Origin: an uncultured Bacteroidia bacterium
Lineage (GTDB): Bacteria > Bacteroidota > Bacteroidia > Bacteroidales > Prolixibacteraceae
NCBI GenBank assembly: GCA_903897145.1
Contig: CAIUAN010000024.1
Coordinates: forward strand, 1 to 35,378
DNA length: 35,378 bases
Direction: 5' to 3'
In this document: in pieces, positions 1-9,009 of the stretch
Layout of the letters: each line of letters begins with the position of its first letter
Position numbering within the stretch: the first letter of the stretch is position 1
Position numbers and translations under genes: made by a program
Notes under the pieces: model-generated
Database searches by the model: none
What the model was told of the DNA's origin: nothing
What the model saw: only the letters and a program-made list of their open reading frames with translations

Positions 1-1025
1 ATATAGGAGCTATATTGGTCGGAATCTTTAGTCTTACCAAAGCATTTTTTGCAACCAGTTTCACGGGGGTCATGATCTCTCAGATTGGTCTTGCCGTTGC
101 CCAGCCATTTATCATAAACGCTGTTACAGCAGTTTCGGTCCGATGGTTTCCCTTTGCCGAGCGTGGACTAGCAGCTGGATTTGCAGTGCTTGCTCAATAT
201 ATTGGCATTATCATAGCCATGTTGGTAACACCTTTATTAGTTGGCTCAAATCCGGAATTATCGGATTATGGGACGGGATTTGAAAAAATGTTATGGATTT
301 ATGGAATTATCTCTGTCGTTTGCGCCATTGCATTAGTGGTATTGATCAAAGAGAGTCCTGAAGGAAATTTACATACGGCGGATACAAACGAGGCCGGATT
401 TGGCAAAGGGATGATGAAGATTCTTGCGAATCGAGATATGCAATTAACGTTAGTTTTATTCTTCATTGGCCTAGGGATTTTTAATGCCATAAGCTCTATG
501 ACCGATCGAATCTCGGAGAGTGCCGGGGTAAAAGATTCTGATGGATTAATCGGTGGCCTGATGCTTATTGGAGGAATTATTGGGGCAATCATTATTCCGA
601 TCTTATCCGATAAATACCAAAAACGAAAACTCTTTTTAGTAGTTTGTGTAGCTGGGATGTTGCCAGGAATAGCTGGAATTGCCTTTGCTGGAAAATTAAA
701 TTTAAGTCATTCCGACACCTACAATCTTTTACTCTTGTCGTCGTTTGTCTTTGGATTCTTTATGATGAGCGCAGGCCCTATTGCATTTCAATATGCCGCA
801 GAGGTTACCCATCCGGCACCCGAATCGGCCTCACAAGGAATCTTATTATGGATTGGTCAGCTCTCTGGGATGATCTTTGTGGCAGGGATGAGTATTGAGA
901 ATAATGCCTATTTAGCTCCGTTCATGACAGCCTTTGCACTACTTTCATTCGTTGCATTTCTTTGTGTATTGTTCTTAAAAGAGAGTCCAATGATGCTAAG
1001 TGAACTAAACGAGAATCAAATCTAA
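1..1025 (+). CDS. MFS transporter, FLVCR-like, 5'-truncated by window edge
   Basis: The reading frame is already open at base 3 (codons ATA GGA GCT ATA TTG), so the gene starts outside the window and the TTG at 15 is not a convincing start. About 341 codons are visible. They hold many hydrophobic helices typical of the major facilitator superfamily. The stretch AQPFIINAVTAVSVRWFP, followed by ERGLAAGFAVLAQYIG, resembles the conserved early helices of the FLVCR/DIRC2 branch (GQPF-N-x-RWF pattern), whose eukaryotic members move haem, choline or related solutes. The loop before the second half (SDKYQKRK) fits an MFS inter-helix motif. The first two or three helices are probably missing. The substrate cannot be read from sequence. 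The gene is convergent with the ATPase, with only 23 bases between them and no clear hairpin terminator. Confidence 0.85.
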   Translation, partial: IGAILVGIFSLTKAFFATSFTGVMISQIGLAVAQPFIINAVTAVSVRWFPFAERGLAAGFAVLAQYIGIIIAMLVTPLLVGSNPELSDYGTGFEKMLWIYGIISVVCAIALVVLIKESPEGNLHTADTNEAGFGKGMMKILANRDMQLTLVLFFIGLGIFNAISSMTDRISESAGVKDSDGLIGGLMLIGGIIGAIIIPILSDKYQKRKLFLVVCVAGMLPGIAGIAFAGKLNLSHSDTYNLLLLSSFVFGFFMMSAGPIAFQYAAEVTHPAPESASQGILLWIGQLSGMIFVAGMSIENNAYLAPFMTAFALLSFVAFLCVLFLKESPMMLSELNENQI

Positions 1026-1048
1026 GGCAACCCTGCAAACTTAACTAA

Positions 1049-3604
1049 TCAAAGCGTTTTAGGACTACCAACTTGGAATAACTTATAAACCTCGAACCAG
1101 AAGATGGCTAAAAATCCAGCACCAATGCAGACGAAGGCCTCGGCAAGGGATATTCTATTAAACTGAAATAGGTCTAATAAAAATGGGATATTTAAGACTA
1201 ATGCAAGAAAAAATGTAGCTCCACCTATCACCCATTTAACACTCTTATTAGGGTTTCGAAGAATCTGAAAGATATTTAACGTCCACGAGCGATTGGTTAG
1301 GATAACCGCTATATTTGCATCAATCAAAGCGGTAAAGGTCAACGCTCGAACTTCACGCTCTACATATCCTTGGTTTAAAGCTATCTCATAAATAGAAAAG
1401 ACGATAATCAGAATGGCTACCCCTTGAAGACAGCTTAGGAGTATCCGTTTAGAACCAAAAAATGGTTCATCATATCTCTTTGGCGGTCGGCTCATTACGT
1501 TGCGTTCCTCTTTCTCGGCTTCAAAAATAATCGAACAGGCCGGATCGATAATGAGTTCGAGAAAAACAATATGAACTGGCCATAAGATAAGAGGCATATC
1601 CGCAAAGAAGACTGGGATCAGACTTAATCCCGCAATTGGAACATGGATCGCGAAGATATAGCCAAGTGCCTTCTGTAGATTATCAAAAATCCTTCGTCCC
1701 ATTCGAATGGCTGTAACGATGGAGGCAAAATTATCATCCATAAGCACAAGCATGGAGGCTTCACGAGCCACGTCGGTACCCTTCTCGCCCATCGCAATAC
1801 CAATATTGGCTGCTTTAAGCGCTGGAGCATCATTCACCCCATCACCAGTCATGGCCACCACCTCATTATTCAACTTTAAAGCATTCACAATTTTCAACTT
1901 TTGCTCTGGGACTACCCGCGCAAAAATATTGGTGGTTTTTATCAGCTCTGCAAGTTCAACTTCACTCAGTTGTTCGAGTTGTGCCCCCGTAATAAATGAG
2001 GCTGCATTTTTTAATCCGATCTCACGGGCTATATGCATGGCAGTTACGGGATAATCGCCAGTAATCATAATCACACGGATACCGGCCTTATAACACTCCG
2101 CTACTGCATTGGGGACATTTTTGCGTACCGGATCAGAGAAGCCAATGAGACCCACAAATTCAAACGTAAAATCGTGCTGGATCGATGGCAATGCATCGGC
2201 ATGATTCATATTTTTAGCGACTCCAAGAACGCGTAAACCATCTGCCGCCATTTTTGCTACCGCAAGAGAGAGCTCAGTCTGTCTTGATTCAGACAGGTGA
2301 CACAGATCGAAAATAGCCTCCGGTGCACCTTTTGCTGCAATAGTACTTGTGTGAGCATCTGCATTATGATAAACACGCGACATCGCAAGTAGCTCCTTCG
2401 ATAGAGGATATTCTTTTATCATTTCCCAGTCGGCATGAAGATGTTCTGTATCTTTTAAGTATTGATCGCCCACTAAGGTAATCGCCTTCTCCATGGGATC
2501 AAACGGATTCATCTGACTGGATAAGATTCCATACTCAATGATCTCATGAAACTCATCTGGAAAGGTTGGGTGGGAATGAACAGACATAAAATCGGAGCCA
2601 TTGAATAGGGTCACTACCGTCATCTTATTTTGTGTTAAGGTCCCGGTTTTATCGGTGCATAGAACGGTTGTTGATCCTAGAGTCTCGACTGCAGAGGGCT
2701 TTCTGGTAAGGACGTGTTTTTTAGAGATCCGCCAAGCACCTAGTGCCAGAAAAATGGTAAGGACAACCGGAAACTCTTCGGGGAGCATAGCCATCGCCAA
2801 GGTTAGTCCGGCTAAAAATCCTTTTAGTAAATCGCCTCGAGAGAACGTATAAACGACCACTACAACTAAACAGAGTAGAATACCAATGATGGTAAGCTTT
2901 TTTACCAATGCAGCCATTTCAAGTTTGAGTCGTGTGGGTTCCTCTTTAACTTCGCTTAGAGCTTTTCCGATCTTACCTAATTCGGTTTTTAATCCCGTTG
3001 CGGTTACCCTTGCGAATCCATTCCCTTGAACAATCATGGAGCCAGAGAACACAAATGGCAAGTCATCACCTCCTGGTCGACCTGAAAATTCGCCACTAAG
3101 CCATTCCGACTTTCGCACCGGCACCGGCTCACCTGTCAATAATGATTCATCGGCGGTTAAATTAACGGATGATAGCACCACGGCATCAGCAGGCACCCGA
3201 TCACCCTCTTGGAGGATTAAAAGATCATCAACCACAACTTCACGACCCGCAATTCGATGCTTGACACCATTGCGAATTACTAAGGCTCTAGGACTCGACA
3301 GGTCTCGAAGAGCATCTAAAGCTCTCTCTGTTTTCTTCTCCTGATAGAACTCGATACCCATGATCACAAACACAAAGACCAGCAGCATGAGACCTTCTTG
3401 GGTATCGCCTAATAACGAATAAAGAGTTCCGCATGCCACAAGCAACAAGAACATAGGTTCCTTTACAACGCCAAAGGCAATATAGAAGAGTCCTTTAGGT
3501 TTGGAGGTAGGAAGTTCGTTATAGCCGTCGGTCTCCCGGCGAGTTATCACTTGGGAATCAGTCAATCCAGTTCGATTATCAATCTGGCTGCTTACTTCTC
3601 TCAT
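1049..3604 (-). CDS. P2-like P-type cation-transporting ATPase
   Basis: An 851-residue ATP-driven inner-membrane cation pump. All the P-type landmarks are visible in order: an N-terminal cation-ATPase domain (about 1-60), the actuator loop with TGEP (157-160), M4 with PEEFP (275-279), the phosphorylation site DKTGTLT (D318), the nucleotide-binding KGAPE (425-429), TGD (515-517), the hinge TGDGVNDAPA (586-595) and C-terminal helices. Overall architecture matches calcium-type P2 pumps. The ion-binding helices differ: M4 has PEEFP instead of PEGLP, M5 has HVPIAG (about 654-659) where SERCA has NVGE, and M6 has ELIIDP (about 683-688) where SERCA has NLVTD. The transported ion is therefore uncertain and should not be assumed to be calcium. 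The gene is full length, ATG start, and appears monocistronic. Confidence 0.93.
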   Translation of the reverse strand: MREVSSQIDNRTGLTDSQVITRRETDGYNELPTSKPKGLFYIAFGVVKEPMFLLLVACGTLYSLLGDTQEGLMLLVFVFVIMGIEFYQEKKTERALDALRDLSSPRALVIRNGVKHRIAGREVVVDDLLILQEGDRVPADAVVLSSVNLTADESLLTGEPVPVRKSEWLSGEFSGRPGGDDLPFVFSGSMIVQGNGFARVTATGLKTELGKIGKALSEVKEEPTRLKLEMAALVKKLTIIGILLCLVVVVVYTFSRGDLLKGFLAGLTLAMAMLPEEFPVVLTIFLALGAWRISKKHVLTRKPSAVETLGSTTVLCTDKTGTLTQNKMTVVTLFNGSDFMSVHSHPTFPDEFHEIIEYGILSSQMNPFDPMEKAITLVGDQYLKDTEHLHADWEMIKEYPLSKELLAMSRVYHNADAHTSTIAAKGAPEAIFDLCHLSESRQTELSLAVAKMAADGLRVLGVAKNMNHADALPSIQHDFTFEFVGLIGFSDPVRKNVPNAVAECYKAGIRVIMITGDYPVTAMHIAREIGLKNAASFITGAQLEQLSEVELAELIKTTNIFARVVPEQKLKIVNALKLNNEVVAMTGDGVNDAPALKAANIGIAMGEKGTDVAREASMLVLMDDNFASIVTAIRMGRRIFDNLQKALGYIFAIHVPIAGLSLIPVFFADMPLILWPVHIVFLELIIDPACSIIFEAEKEERNVMSRPPKRYDEPFFGSKRILLSCLQGVAILIIVFSIYEIALNQGYVEREVRALTFTALIDANIAVILTNRSWTLNIFQILRNPNKSVKWVIGGATFFLALVLNIPFLLDLFQFNRISLAEAFVCIGAGFLAIFWFEVYKLFQVGSPKTL

Positions 3605-3760
3605 CGCGTTAGCTGAATAAGTTGAGAATTACTTCGCTAAAATTACAGAATAACTTTTATTAGGTACAAGAAATAGACCATAAAAAATTAGTAATCAGCC
3701 TATAAAGAATCTTTATAAAGAATATTTAGACTAGGGCGAACAAAAAGAGGGGGGCATCCC

Positions 3761-4471
3761 TTAAGCCCAGCGGCTTAATTGACGGAGGCTATTGCGAAAC
3801 CGGCGTATTCTTTGTGTGGTAGGTTGGAAAATCATTTGTCGTTCTTGAGGAAAAACAATCTTGTCAAAGGAGTAGCCCTCAGCTTTGAGAGCTTTGATGG
3901 CGCGAGGTAGAGCCCAATATAGATGATCAGCAGCCTTAACTGAATCATGGAAAGTAATAATACTGCCAGCCCGAGCATAATCTAGAACATTTTTCAACAC
4001 CTCTTCTTTGGTTATATTCTGATTGTAATCGCAAGAGATAACATCCCACATGACAATCTTATAGCGATTAGCCAGATATCGGTATTGATTTCTTTTAAGC
4101 CATCCATGAGGTGGTCGAAAAAGATTTGAATTGATTAATTTTTCAGCTTGAAAGATATCCTTATAATACGCAAGACTATCTGTTTTTAAACCTTGGATAT
4201 GGTGGTAGGTATGATTTCCAACAGCGTGCCCATCTTCCAAGATCTGGTCATAGATTTCGGGATAACGAAAGACATTCTCTCCAACAGCAAAAAAAGTAGC
4301 TTTGATCTTATTTTTACGCAAAACATCTAACACCCATGTTGTTACTTCAGGTATTGGACCATCGTCAAAGGTAAGATAGACCGTTTTTGAAGTCTCGGGC
4401 AGCCTCCATATGGCTAATGGAAACCAATTTGTTATGTAATGCGGCAGGTGAACCTGCAGTTTTAATCGCAT
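3761..4471 (-). CDS. Polysaccharide deacetylase (NodB domain)
   Basis: A 236-residue carbohydrate esterase family 4-like protein. It removes N-acetyl groups from a polysaccharide such as peptidoglycan or an envelope glycan; the exact substrate is unknown. The family motifs are all present: TFDDGP (34-39, catalytic and metal aspartates D36/D37), HTYHH (metal histidines H87 and H91), RPPHG (119-123), a WDV motif near 142-144 and FHDS in the last third. There is no clear cleavable signal peptide. The N-terminal 25 residues are moderately hydrophobic, so the location is open. A good promoter lies 40 bases upstream (4513-4541). The DUF2723 glycosyltransferase-like gene lies upstream on the same strand, which hints at envelope glycan work but does not prove a shared pathway. 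Confidence 0.9.
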   Translation of the reverse strand: MRLKLQVHLPHYITNWFPLAIWRLPETSKTVYLTFDDGPIPEVTTWVLDVLRKNKIKATFFAVGENVFRYPEIYDQILEDGHAVGNHTYHHIQGLKTDSLAYYKDIFQAEKLINSNLFRPPHGWLKRNQYRYLANRYKIVMWDVISCDYNQNITKEEVLKNVLDYARAGSIITFHDSVKAADHLYWALPRAIKALKAEGYSFDKIVFPQERQMIFQPTTQRIRRFRNSLRQLSRWA

Positions 4472-4512
4472 CGAGATGATTTAATTAGCTGCAATGAATT
4501 GTTAATTAGACT

Positions 4513-4541
4513 CAAAGGTAAATATTTCTATTCAGATTAAA
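4513..4541 (-). promoter_or_regulatory. Bacteroidota-type promoter of the deacetylase gene
   Basis: On the minus strand TACCTTTG (4520-4513) matches the -7 consensus TAnnTTTG exactly. TTTA (4541-4538) sits 17 bases upstream and matches three of four positions of the -33 element TTTG. Transcription would begin roughly 35 bases before the ATG at 4471. Confidence 0.6.
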
Positions 4542-4550
4542 CTAAGAATA

Positions 4551-7500
4551 TTACTTTTTTAATCCATGGTCTACCAATTCAGGCTGATAAACTGACAGCA
4601 GGTCGTTTAAACGTTTTGCCACATCTTGGCTTAATGCCTTCTCGCCATAATGCCCTGCAATATTGCTTAGTTCGCGCATGATATAATACGAACGCTGCAA
4701 CTCTTCTTGCACCGAAGCACGGAACTTTGGATCAAGCGTAAAGTAATATTTAAGTTCATCTTCACAATTTTTAGCCATAATCTTCACAACTTCATTCCCC
4801 TTTTTACTGGCAGCCGGGAAAGTAATCACTTCTCTACTTAGGCTATCTATGTCGATTGTTTTTAAGTTATGAGCCGCTTTATAATACCCCTCAACCATCA
4901 ATAGATTGAAATAGTTGTAAGGAATTTTCTCGTTAGGCACTAGTTCATTGCAACGATCTAAGACAGCTATTGCCGAGTCACGCTTTCCTTCCGCCAACAA
5001 GCCATCAGCTAGTCGCACAAAACTATTTCTAACATTCATTGACATCCTCACGTTGTTTTCATCAAGGTACACTTTGGGATCATTCATGTTACCCCATTTA
5101 AACTTATTGACAATGTTGTTATACATCACATCCGTCCGCACTCGACCCACTTGTCCATTTGCTGCAGTAGATTTAATTGGCACTAAACGGTAGGCAAAAC
5201 CTTCTGTCTGGAAGTAGTCCTGAAGGTTTAGATATTTATCACGACCAACGGTAATTGCAAAATAGATTGGGCGTTTCCAATTGTTATTTGCAATCATATC
5301 CAAAATCATCAGCTCATCTTTTGTTAGGTAGTTACCCGTTAAATTGATCTCGATCTGTGGAACAATTTTGTCTACATCTTTAGGGCTAACAACGTTATTC
5401 GCTAACACTGCTGCTTTATCAACCTCATAAACTAGCTGTCTAGAAGGGAGGAATGAGGCATTCTCGGCTTGCTGCAGTTTAGTCCCTGGGTCGTCTGAAC
5501 GAACAAAGTCCATCGCCTCTTTTAAAATCACCGGGCGTTTAATCTGATCTAAAACATAGACCACATCTCGCGTTCCTTGCACGTATTGATTATGTTCAAA
5601 TTTTATTGGAAGAGGATCTGAGTCATAAGCTTTACGTCGCATCTGATCGACATACCAGTCGGTTTGAAAATAGCTAAGATTACAAACGCGCACATCTTGA
5701 CGAACGCCTTCAACCATTTGAGCATACCAGAGAGGGAAAGTATCGTTATCACCATTTGTAAATATAATGGCATTAGGGGCACACGATTCCAAATAGTCGC
5801 GTCCGAAGTCGCGCGCTGTAAATCGACTTGAGCGATCATGATCATCCCAGTTTTGGTTTGCCATGAGCATTGGAACAGCAATAAGCGAGATCACGGTTGC
5901 TGCAATAGCACTTATTTTAGCGGGAGATATTTTGGTAAATAGTTGGTATACATAAAGTACACCAAGACCAATCCAAATGGCAAAAGCATAAAAAGATCCC
6001 GCGTAAGCGTAGTCTCGTTCTCGAGGCTGCAGCGGTTCTTGATTTAAGTAGACAAGAATTGCCAAACCAGTCATGATAAAGAGGGACAGAACCACCCAGA
6101 AATCTTTTTTCCCTTTATCGCCTCCATTAAATTGAAGGAATAATCCAAATAGACCTAAGATCAGAGGGAGCGCATAATATTTATTTTTCCCTCTATTTTT
6201 AGCCAATGAATCTGGAAGATGACTTTGATCACCAAGCCGCATAGAATCCAGAAAATTAAATCCAGTTATCCAATTACCATTTAAAATGTCGCCATTCCCT
6301 TGAACATCATTTTGGCGACCGGAGAAATTCCACATGAAATAGCGCCAATACATCCAATTTATTTGGTAAGAAAAAAAGAAGTTTAGATTTTCGATAAATG
6401 ACGGCTTAATTAAACGCTGAGTTTCCCCATCTCGCCCCGTCACAGAGATCGGTGTCCCCTTAATATTTGCCCAACTCTGATACTCCTTGACATGCTCTGG
6501 ATTTGAACTAAACATGCGGGGAAATAAGGTCGTAAAACGACTGTCGTAATTTTGAATTTGCTTGTAATCGGCGATCTCATATTTCCCATTTTTCCGAATA
6601 TAATTCGGACTTCCTTTGGAATAGGGATTTTCATTATCCAATGGGGCGTTATAATATTGACCATAAAACACTGGCTTACTGCCATATTGCTCACGATTCA
6701 GGTAAGACAATAAAGAGAAAGCGTTGTCCGGATTATTTTGATCCATTGGTGGATTGGCGGCAGAACGAATCACAATAAGTGCATAGGATGAATATCCGAT
6801 AATCATCACGGTCAATCCTAAGATAATCGTATTGGCTAAGACCAGTTGTTTTCGAATAGTATACTTTATTCCCCATACAATTGCTGCAAATAAGGCTATC
6901 GAATAGACGATAACACCAGTATGATAAGGAGCGCCAATGCCATTCACAAAAATAAGTTCAAACCATTGAGCTATAATAACGACTCCAGGTATAAAGAAAA
7001 ACATAACAAAGGCCACAAGCAACATCGATAAGCCTACAGCCGTAATAACCCCAGTTCGTGTTGGTTCATATTTTCTAAAATAATAGACCAATACGATCGC
7101 TGGAATAGCTAATAAATTAAGCAGGTGAATACCTATTGAAAGACCGATCAAGTAACAAATAAAGATGATCCAACGATTCGCGTAACGCTCATCCGCCTCG
7201 TTTTCCCACTTCAAAATACACCAGAAAACCAGTGCTGTAAAAAACGACGACATACCATAAACTTCGCCCTCAACAGCCGAAAACCAGAATGTATCAGAGA
7301 ATGTATAGGCTAAAGCACCTACTGCTCCCGCTCCCAATACCGCAATCATCTGAGGCAGGGTAAGTTCAGTATCTCCTTGCACTACAATCTTACGGGCCAT
7401 GTGGGTGATTGTCCAAAAAAGGAATAAGATGGTAAAAGCACTCGCAAGACCAGATAATACATTGGCCATAACGGGCACTTGTGCCGGACTACTGGCAAAC

Positions 7501-7712
7501 ATGGTAAAAAGACGACCCATAATCATAAATAATGGAGCGCCAGGAGGGTGTCCAACTTGAAGACTAAAAGCTGTTGTAATAAACTCAGGGCAGTCCCAAA
7601 AACTTGTAGTTGGCTCAATAGTAGACAGATAAACAACAGCTGCCACTAGGAAAATAAACCATCCTACAACAACATTATAGAATTTATATCCTTGTGTCTT
7701 CAATGTATTCAT
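4551..7712 (-). CDS. DUF2723 family membrane protein (GT-C-type glycosyltransferase-like)
   Basis: A 1053-residue integral membrane protein of the DUF2723 family, which is abundant in Bacteroidota. The first half (about 10-600) is a series of hydrophobic helices; the last 350-400 residues are soluble, with helical repeat-like sequence near the C terminus. The hallmark follows the first helix: FWDCPEFI then LQVGHPPGAPLF (38-62). Acidic residues D40 and E43 lie in the first extracytoplasmic loop, the position of the catalytic acid in GT-C enzymes such as protein O-mannosyltransferases. By that analogy it would move a sugar from a lipid carrier to an acceptor on the periplasmic side, but this is inference. 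Length is normal for the family. ATG start. The nearby deacetylase suggests a role in envelope glycans. Confidence 0.88.
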   Translation of the reverse strand: MNTLKTQGYKFYNVVVGWFIFLVAAVVYLSTIEPTTSFWDCPEFITTAFSLQVGHPPGAPLFMIMGRLFTMFASSPAQVPVMANVLSGLASAFTILFLFWTITHMARKIVVQGDTELTLPQMIAVLGAGAVGALAYTFSDTFWFSAVEGEVYGMSSFFTALVFWCILKWENEADERYANRWIIFICYLIGLSIGIHLLNLLAIPAIVLVYYFRKYEPTRTGVITAVGLSMLLVAFVMFFFIPGVVIIAQWFELIFVNGIGAPYHTGVIVYSIALFAAIVWGIKYTIRKQLVLANTIILGLTVMIIGYSSYALIVIRSAANPPMDQNNPDNAFSLLSYLNREQYGSKPVFYGQYYNAPLDNENPYSKGSPNYIRKNGKYEIADYKQIQNYDSRFTTLFPRMFSSNPEHVKEYQSWANIKGTPISVTGRDGETQRLIKPSFIENLNFFFSYQINWMYWRYFMWNFSGRQNDVQGNGDILNGNWITGFNFLDSMRLGDQSHLPDSLAKNRGKNKYYALPLILGLFGLFLQFNGGDKGKKDFWVVLSLFIMTGLAILVYLNQEPLQPRERDYAYAGSFYAFAIWIGLGVLYVYQLFTKISPAKISAIAATVISLIAVPMLMANQNWDDHDRSSRFTARDFGRDYLESCAPNAIIFTNGDNDTFPLWYAQMVEGVRQDVRVCNLSYFQTDWYVDQMRRKAYDSDPLPIKFEHNQYVQGTRDVVYVLDQIKRPVILKEAMDFVRSDDPGTKLQQAENASFLPSRQLVYEVDKAAVLANNVVSPKDVDKIVPQIEINLTGNYLTKDELMILDMIANNNWKRPIYFAITVGRDKYLNLQDYFQTEGFAYRLVPIKSTAANGQVGRVRTDVMYNNIVNKFKWGNMNDPKVYLDENNVRMSMNVRNSFVRLADGLLAEGKRDSAIAVLDRCNELVPNEKIPYNYFNLLMVEGYYKAAHNLKTIDIDSLSREVITFPAASKKGNEVVKIMAKNCEDELKYYFTLDPKFRASVQEELQRSYYIMRELSNIAGHYGEKALSQDVAKRLNDLLSVYQPELVDHGLKK

Positions 7713-7780
7713 AGCGAAATATAGATTTAGCGTTAAGGCCTATTGATTTTGTAATTCATGTGAAAATTGATGCGAAGATA

Positions 7781-7826
7781 TTAATAATCTTAATCGAGAC
7801 ACCTAACTAAGGTCTTAAGATTATTA
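7781..7826. repeat. Imperfect hairpin between DUF2723 and the tRNA promoter
   Basis: TAATAATCTTAA (7782-7793) is the reverse complement of TTAAGATTATTA (7815-7826). The 21-base spacer adds a partial inner pairing (AGAC-A-CCT with AGGTCT). It lies between the divergent DUF2723 gene and the tRNA genes. No T tract follows in the tRNA direction, so its function is unclear. Confidence 0.4.
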
Positions 7827-7915
7827 TTAATTAACTTTTACCTCTTAGAATCTAGGCTATGGCAGATCAAAATGAAGAAATTATTGAATTGTTTTCAATT
7901 TTTATGCAAGATCAG

Positions 7916-7945
7916 TTTGCCACAAAAAAAAAGTTCGTACTTTTG
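7916..7945 (+). promoter_or_regulatory. Promoter of the tRNA-Gln pair
   Basis: TTTG (7916-7919), an 18-base spacer, then TACTTTTG (7938-7945): a full match to the Bacteroidota TTTG / TAnnTTTG promoter. The predicted start is about 25 bases before the first tRNA. This is the best promoter match in the window. Confidence 0.8.
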
Positions 7946-7975
7946 CGCCGTCTTAAACAATAAGACACTATTGAT

Positions 7976-8048
7976 TGACCCGTGGTGTAATTGGCAACAC
8001 GTCTGGTTTTGGTCCAGAAGAGTCCAAGTTCGAGCCTTGGCGGGTCAA
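7976..8048 (+). tRNA. tRNA-Gln (anticodon TTG)
   Basis: A complete cloverleaf can be drawn by hand. The acceptor stem is TGACCCG/CGGGTCA, D stem GTGT/ACAC, anticodon stem TCTGG/CCAGA with loop TTTTGGT (anticodon TTG, reading CAA) and T stem CCAAG/CTTGG with loop TTCGAGC. The discriminator is A8048 and CCA is not encoded. The weak U1-A72 first pair is typical of glutamine tRNAs. It sits directly behind the promoter at 7916-7945. Confidence 0.95.
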
Positions 8049-8208
8049 CTAATTAAAACAAGCCTTTAAGGATTAAGAAACCCTTGAAATAGAGACCCTT
8101 AAAGCGTAACTGGATTAAACCAGGCTCAAGATTCGGCTCCCAAATCATTGGTCAAACAGAAACTCTCCAAGTTTCCCAAAATCAACAAATCCTACAAAAA
8201 TTAGTTAT

Positions 8209-8281
8209 TGTCCTGTGGTGTAATTGGCAACACGTCTGTTTCTGGATCAGAAGAGTTTAGGTTCGAGACCTAACAGGACAA
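8209..8281 (+). tRNA. tRNA-Gln (anticodon CTG)
   Basis: The acceptor stem is TGTCCTG/CAGGACA, D stem GTGT/ACAC, T stem TTAGG/CCTAA with loop TTCGAGA. The anticodon loop TTCTGGA gives CTG, reading CAG. The anticodon stem TCTGT/TCAGA has a T-T mismatch at its loop-closing pair (31/39). The D arm is identical to that of the first tRNA-Gln, 160 bases upstream, which suggests duplication and divergence. No separate promoter is seen between them, so they are probably cotranscribed. CCA is not encoded. Confidence 0.93.
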
Positions 8282-8566
8282 CTTAATTTATGCTCTATCA
8301 AACCTCAGCAATAGTCCTTGAAAATGCTATTCCACCTCATGTTTTTTGCTAGACAATCTCTATCAACGATCATCCGTCTATTCCTGTATTTCAAAAAAAT
8401 TAGGTGCAGATTAGACTAATCATGCTGCTAACAGTCTTAAATATGTCCGTTTATGAATTATTTTTAACACATTAAAAAGCTGGAAATCCAAGAAAATAAC
8501 CTACACTTGCAAGTCATATTATGTAAGTCAGTTCTATTAATTACCTCTTTAATAGTCTTATTATCC

Positions 8567-9007
8567 ATGAGAAAAGCACTTATTCTTTTACTTTTTATGG
8601 GTATTTCAGTTATTGCATCTGCTCAGAATTGGGAGACGAACATCGATAAAGCCAAAAATCGAGCAGCACTGGAAAACAAAAATATTATCCTTGTCTTTTC
8701 AGGCTCTGACTGGTGTATTCCATGTATGAGGCTAGAAAAAAACATCTGGGAGTCTGCCGATTTTATCTCTTATTCGAAGGAACATTTCATCATGCTACGA
8801 GCTGATTTTCCGAAGAAAAAGGCCAATGCATTATCTAAAGATCAGCAAGCAGATAACGACAAGCTTGCAGAGACCTACAACAAAGATGGCCTATTCCCCT
8901 ATGTGGTAATCTTAGATAAAAATGGGAAGATAAAAGGGTCAACAGGGTATAAAAATAATACTCCAGCTGAATACATTGCCTTGTTGCATTCAATAGAAAA
9001 GAATTAA
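8567..9007 (+). CDS. Exported thioredoxin-like protein (DsbD-gamma/Thioredoxin_7 type)
   Basis: The longest frame opens with a TTG at 8507, but the ATG at 8567 is the better start because it gives a clean signal peptide (MRKALILLLFMG...ASAQ, cleavage near 20). The 146-residue product has an active site GSDWCIPC (C50, C53) followed by MRLEKNIW, the pattern of thioredoxin-fold domains related to the DsbD C-terminal domain. A cis-proline loop is visible at LFPYVVIL. It should act as a thiol reductase or electron donor in the periplasm or at the membrane. It is the first gene of a four-gene operon with only 2 bases before apbE, implying it serves that system. A weak -7 match (TACACTTG, 8502-8509, one mismatch) lies upstream. 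Confidence 0.88.
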   Translation: MRKALILLLFMGISVIASAQNWETNIDKAKNRAALENKNIILVFSGSDWCIPCMRLEKNIWESADFISYSKEHFIMLRADFPKKKANALSKDQQADNDKLAETYNKDGLFPYVVILDKNGKIKGSTGYKNNTPAEYIALLHSIEKN

Positions 9008-9009
9008 CC

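Noticed and set aside
3690-3720. TATAAAGAAT direct repeat upstream of the deacetylase stop
   Set aside because: Two short copies in AT-rich spacer DNA, with no relation to a promoter or gene end.
7872-8069. A 65-codon frame across the first tRNA-Gln
   Set aside because: It overlaps the tRNA and its promoter and has no family resemblance.
8342-8352. TTTTTTGCTAG, identical to half of MarR operator 1, upstream of the thioredoxin-ApbE operon
   Set aside because: The second half-site is missing and an 11-base AT-rich match is not rare in this sequence, so shared regulation is not supported.
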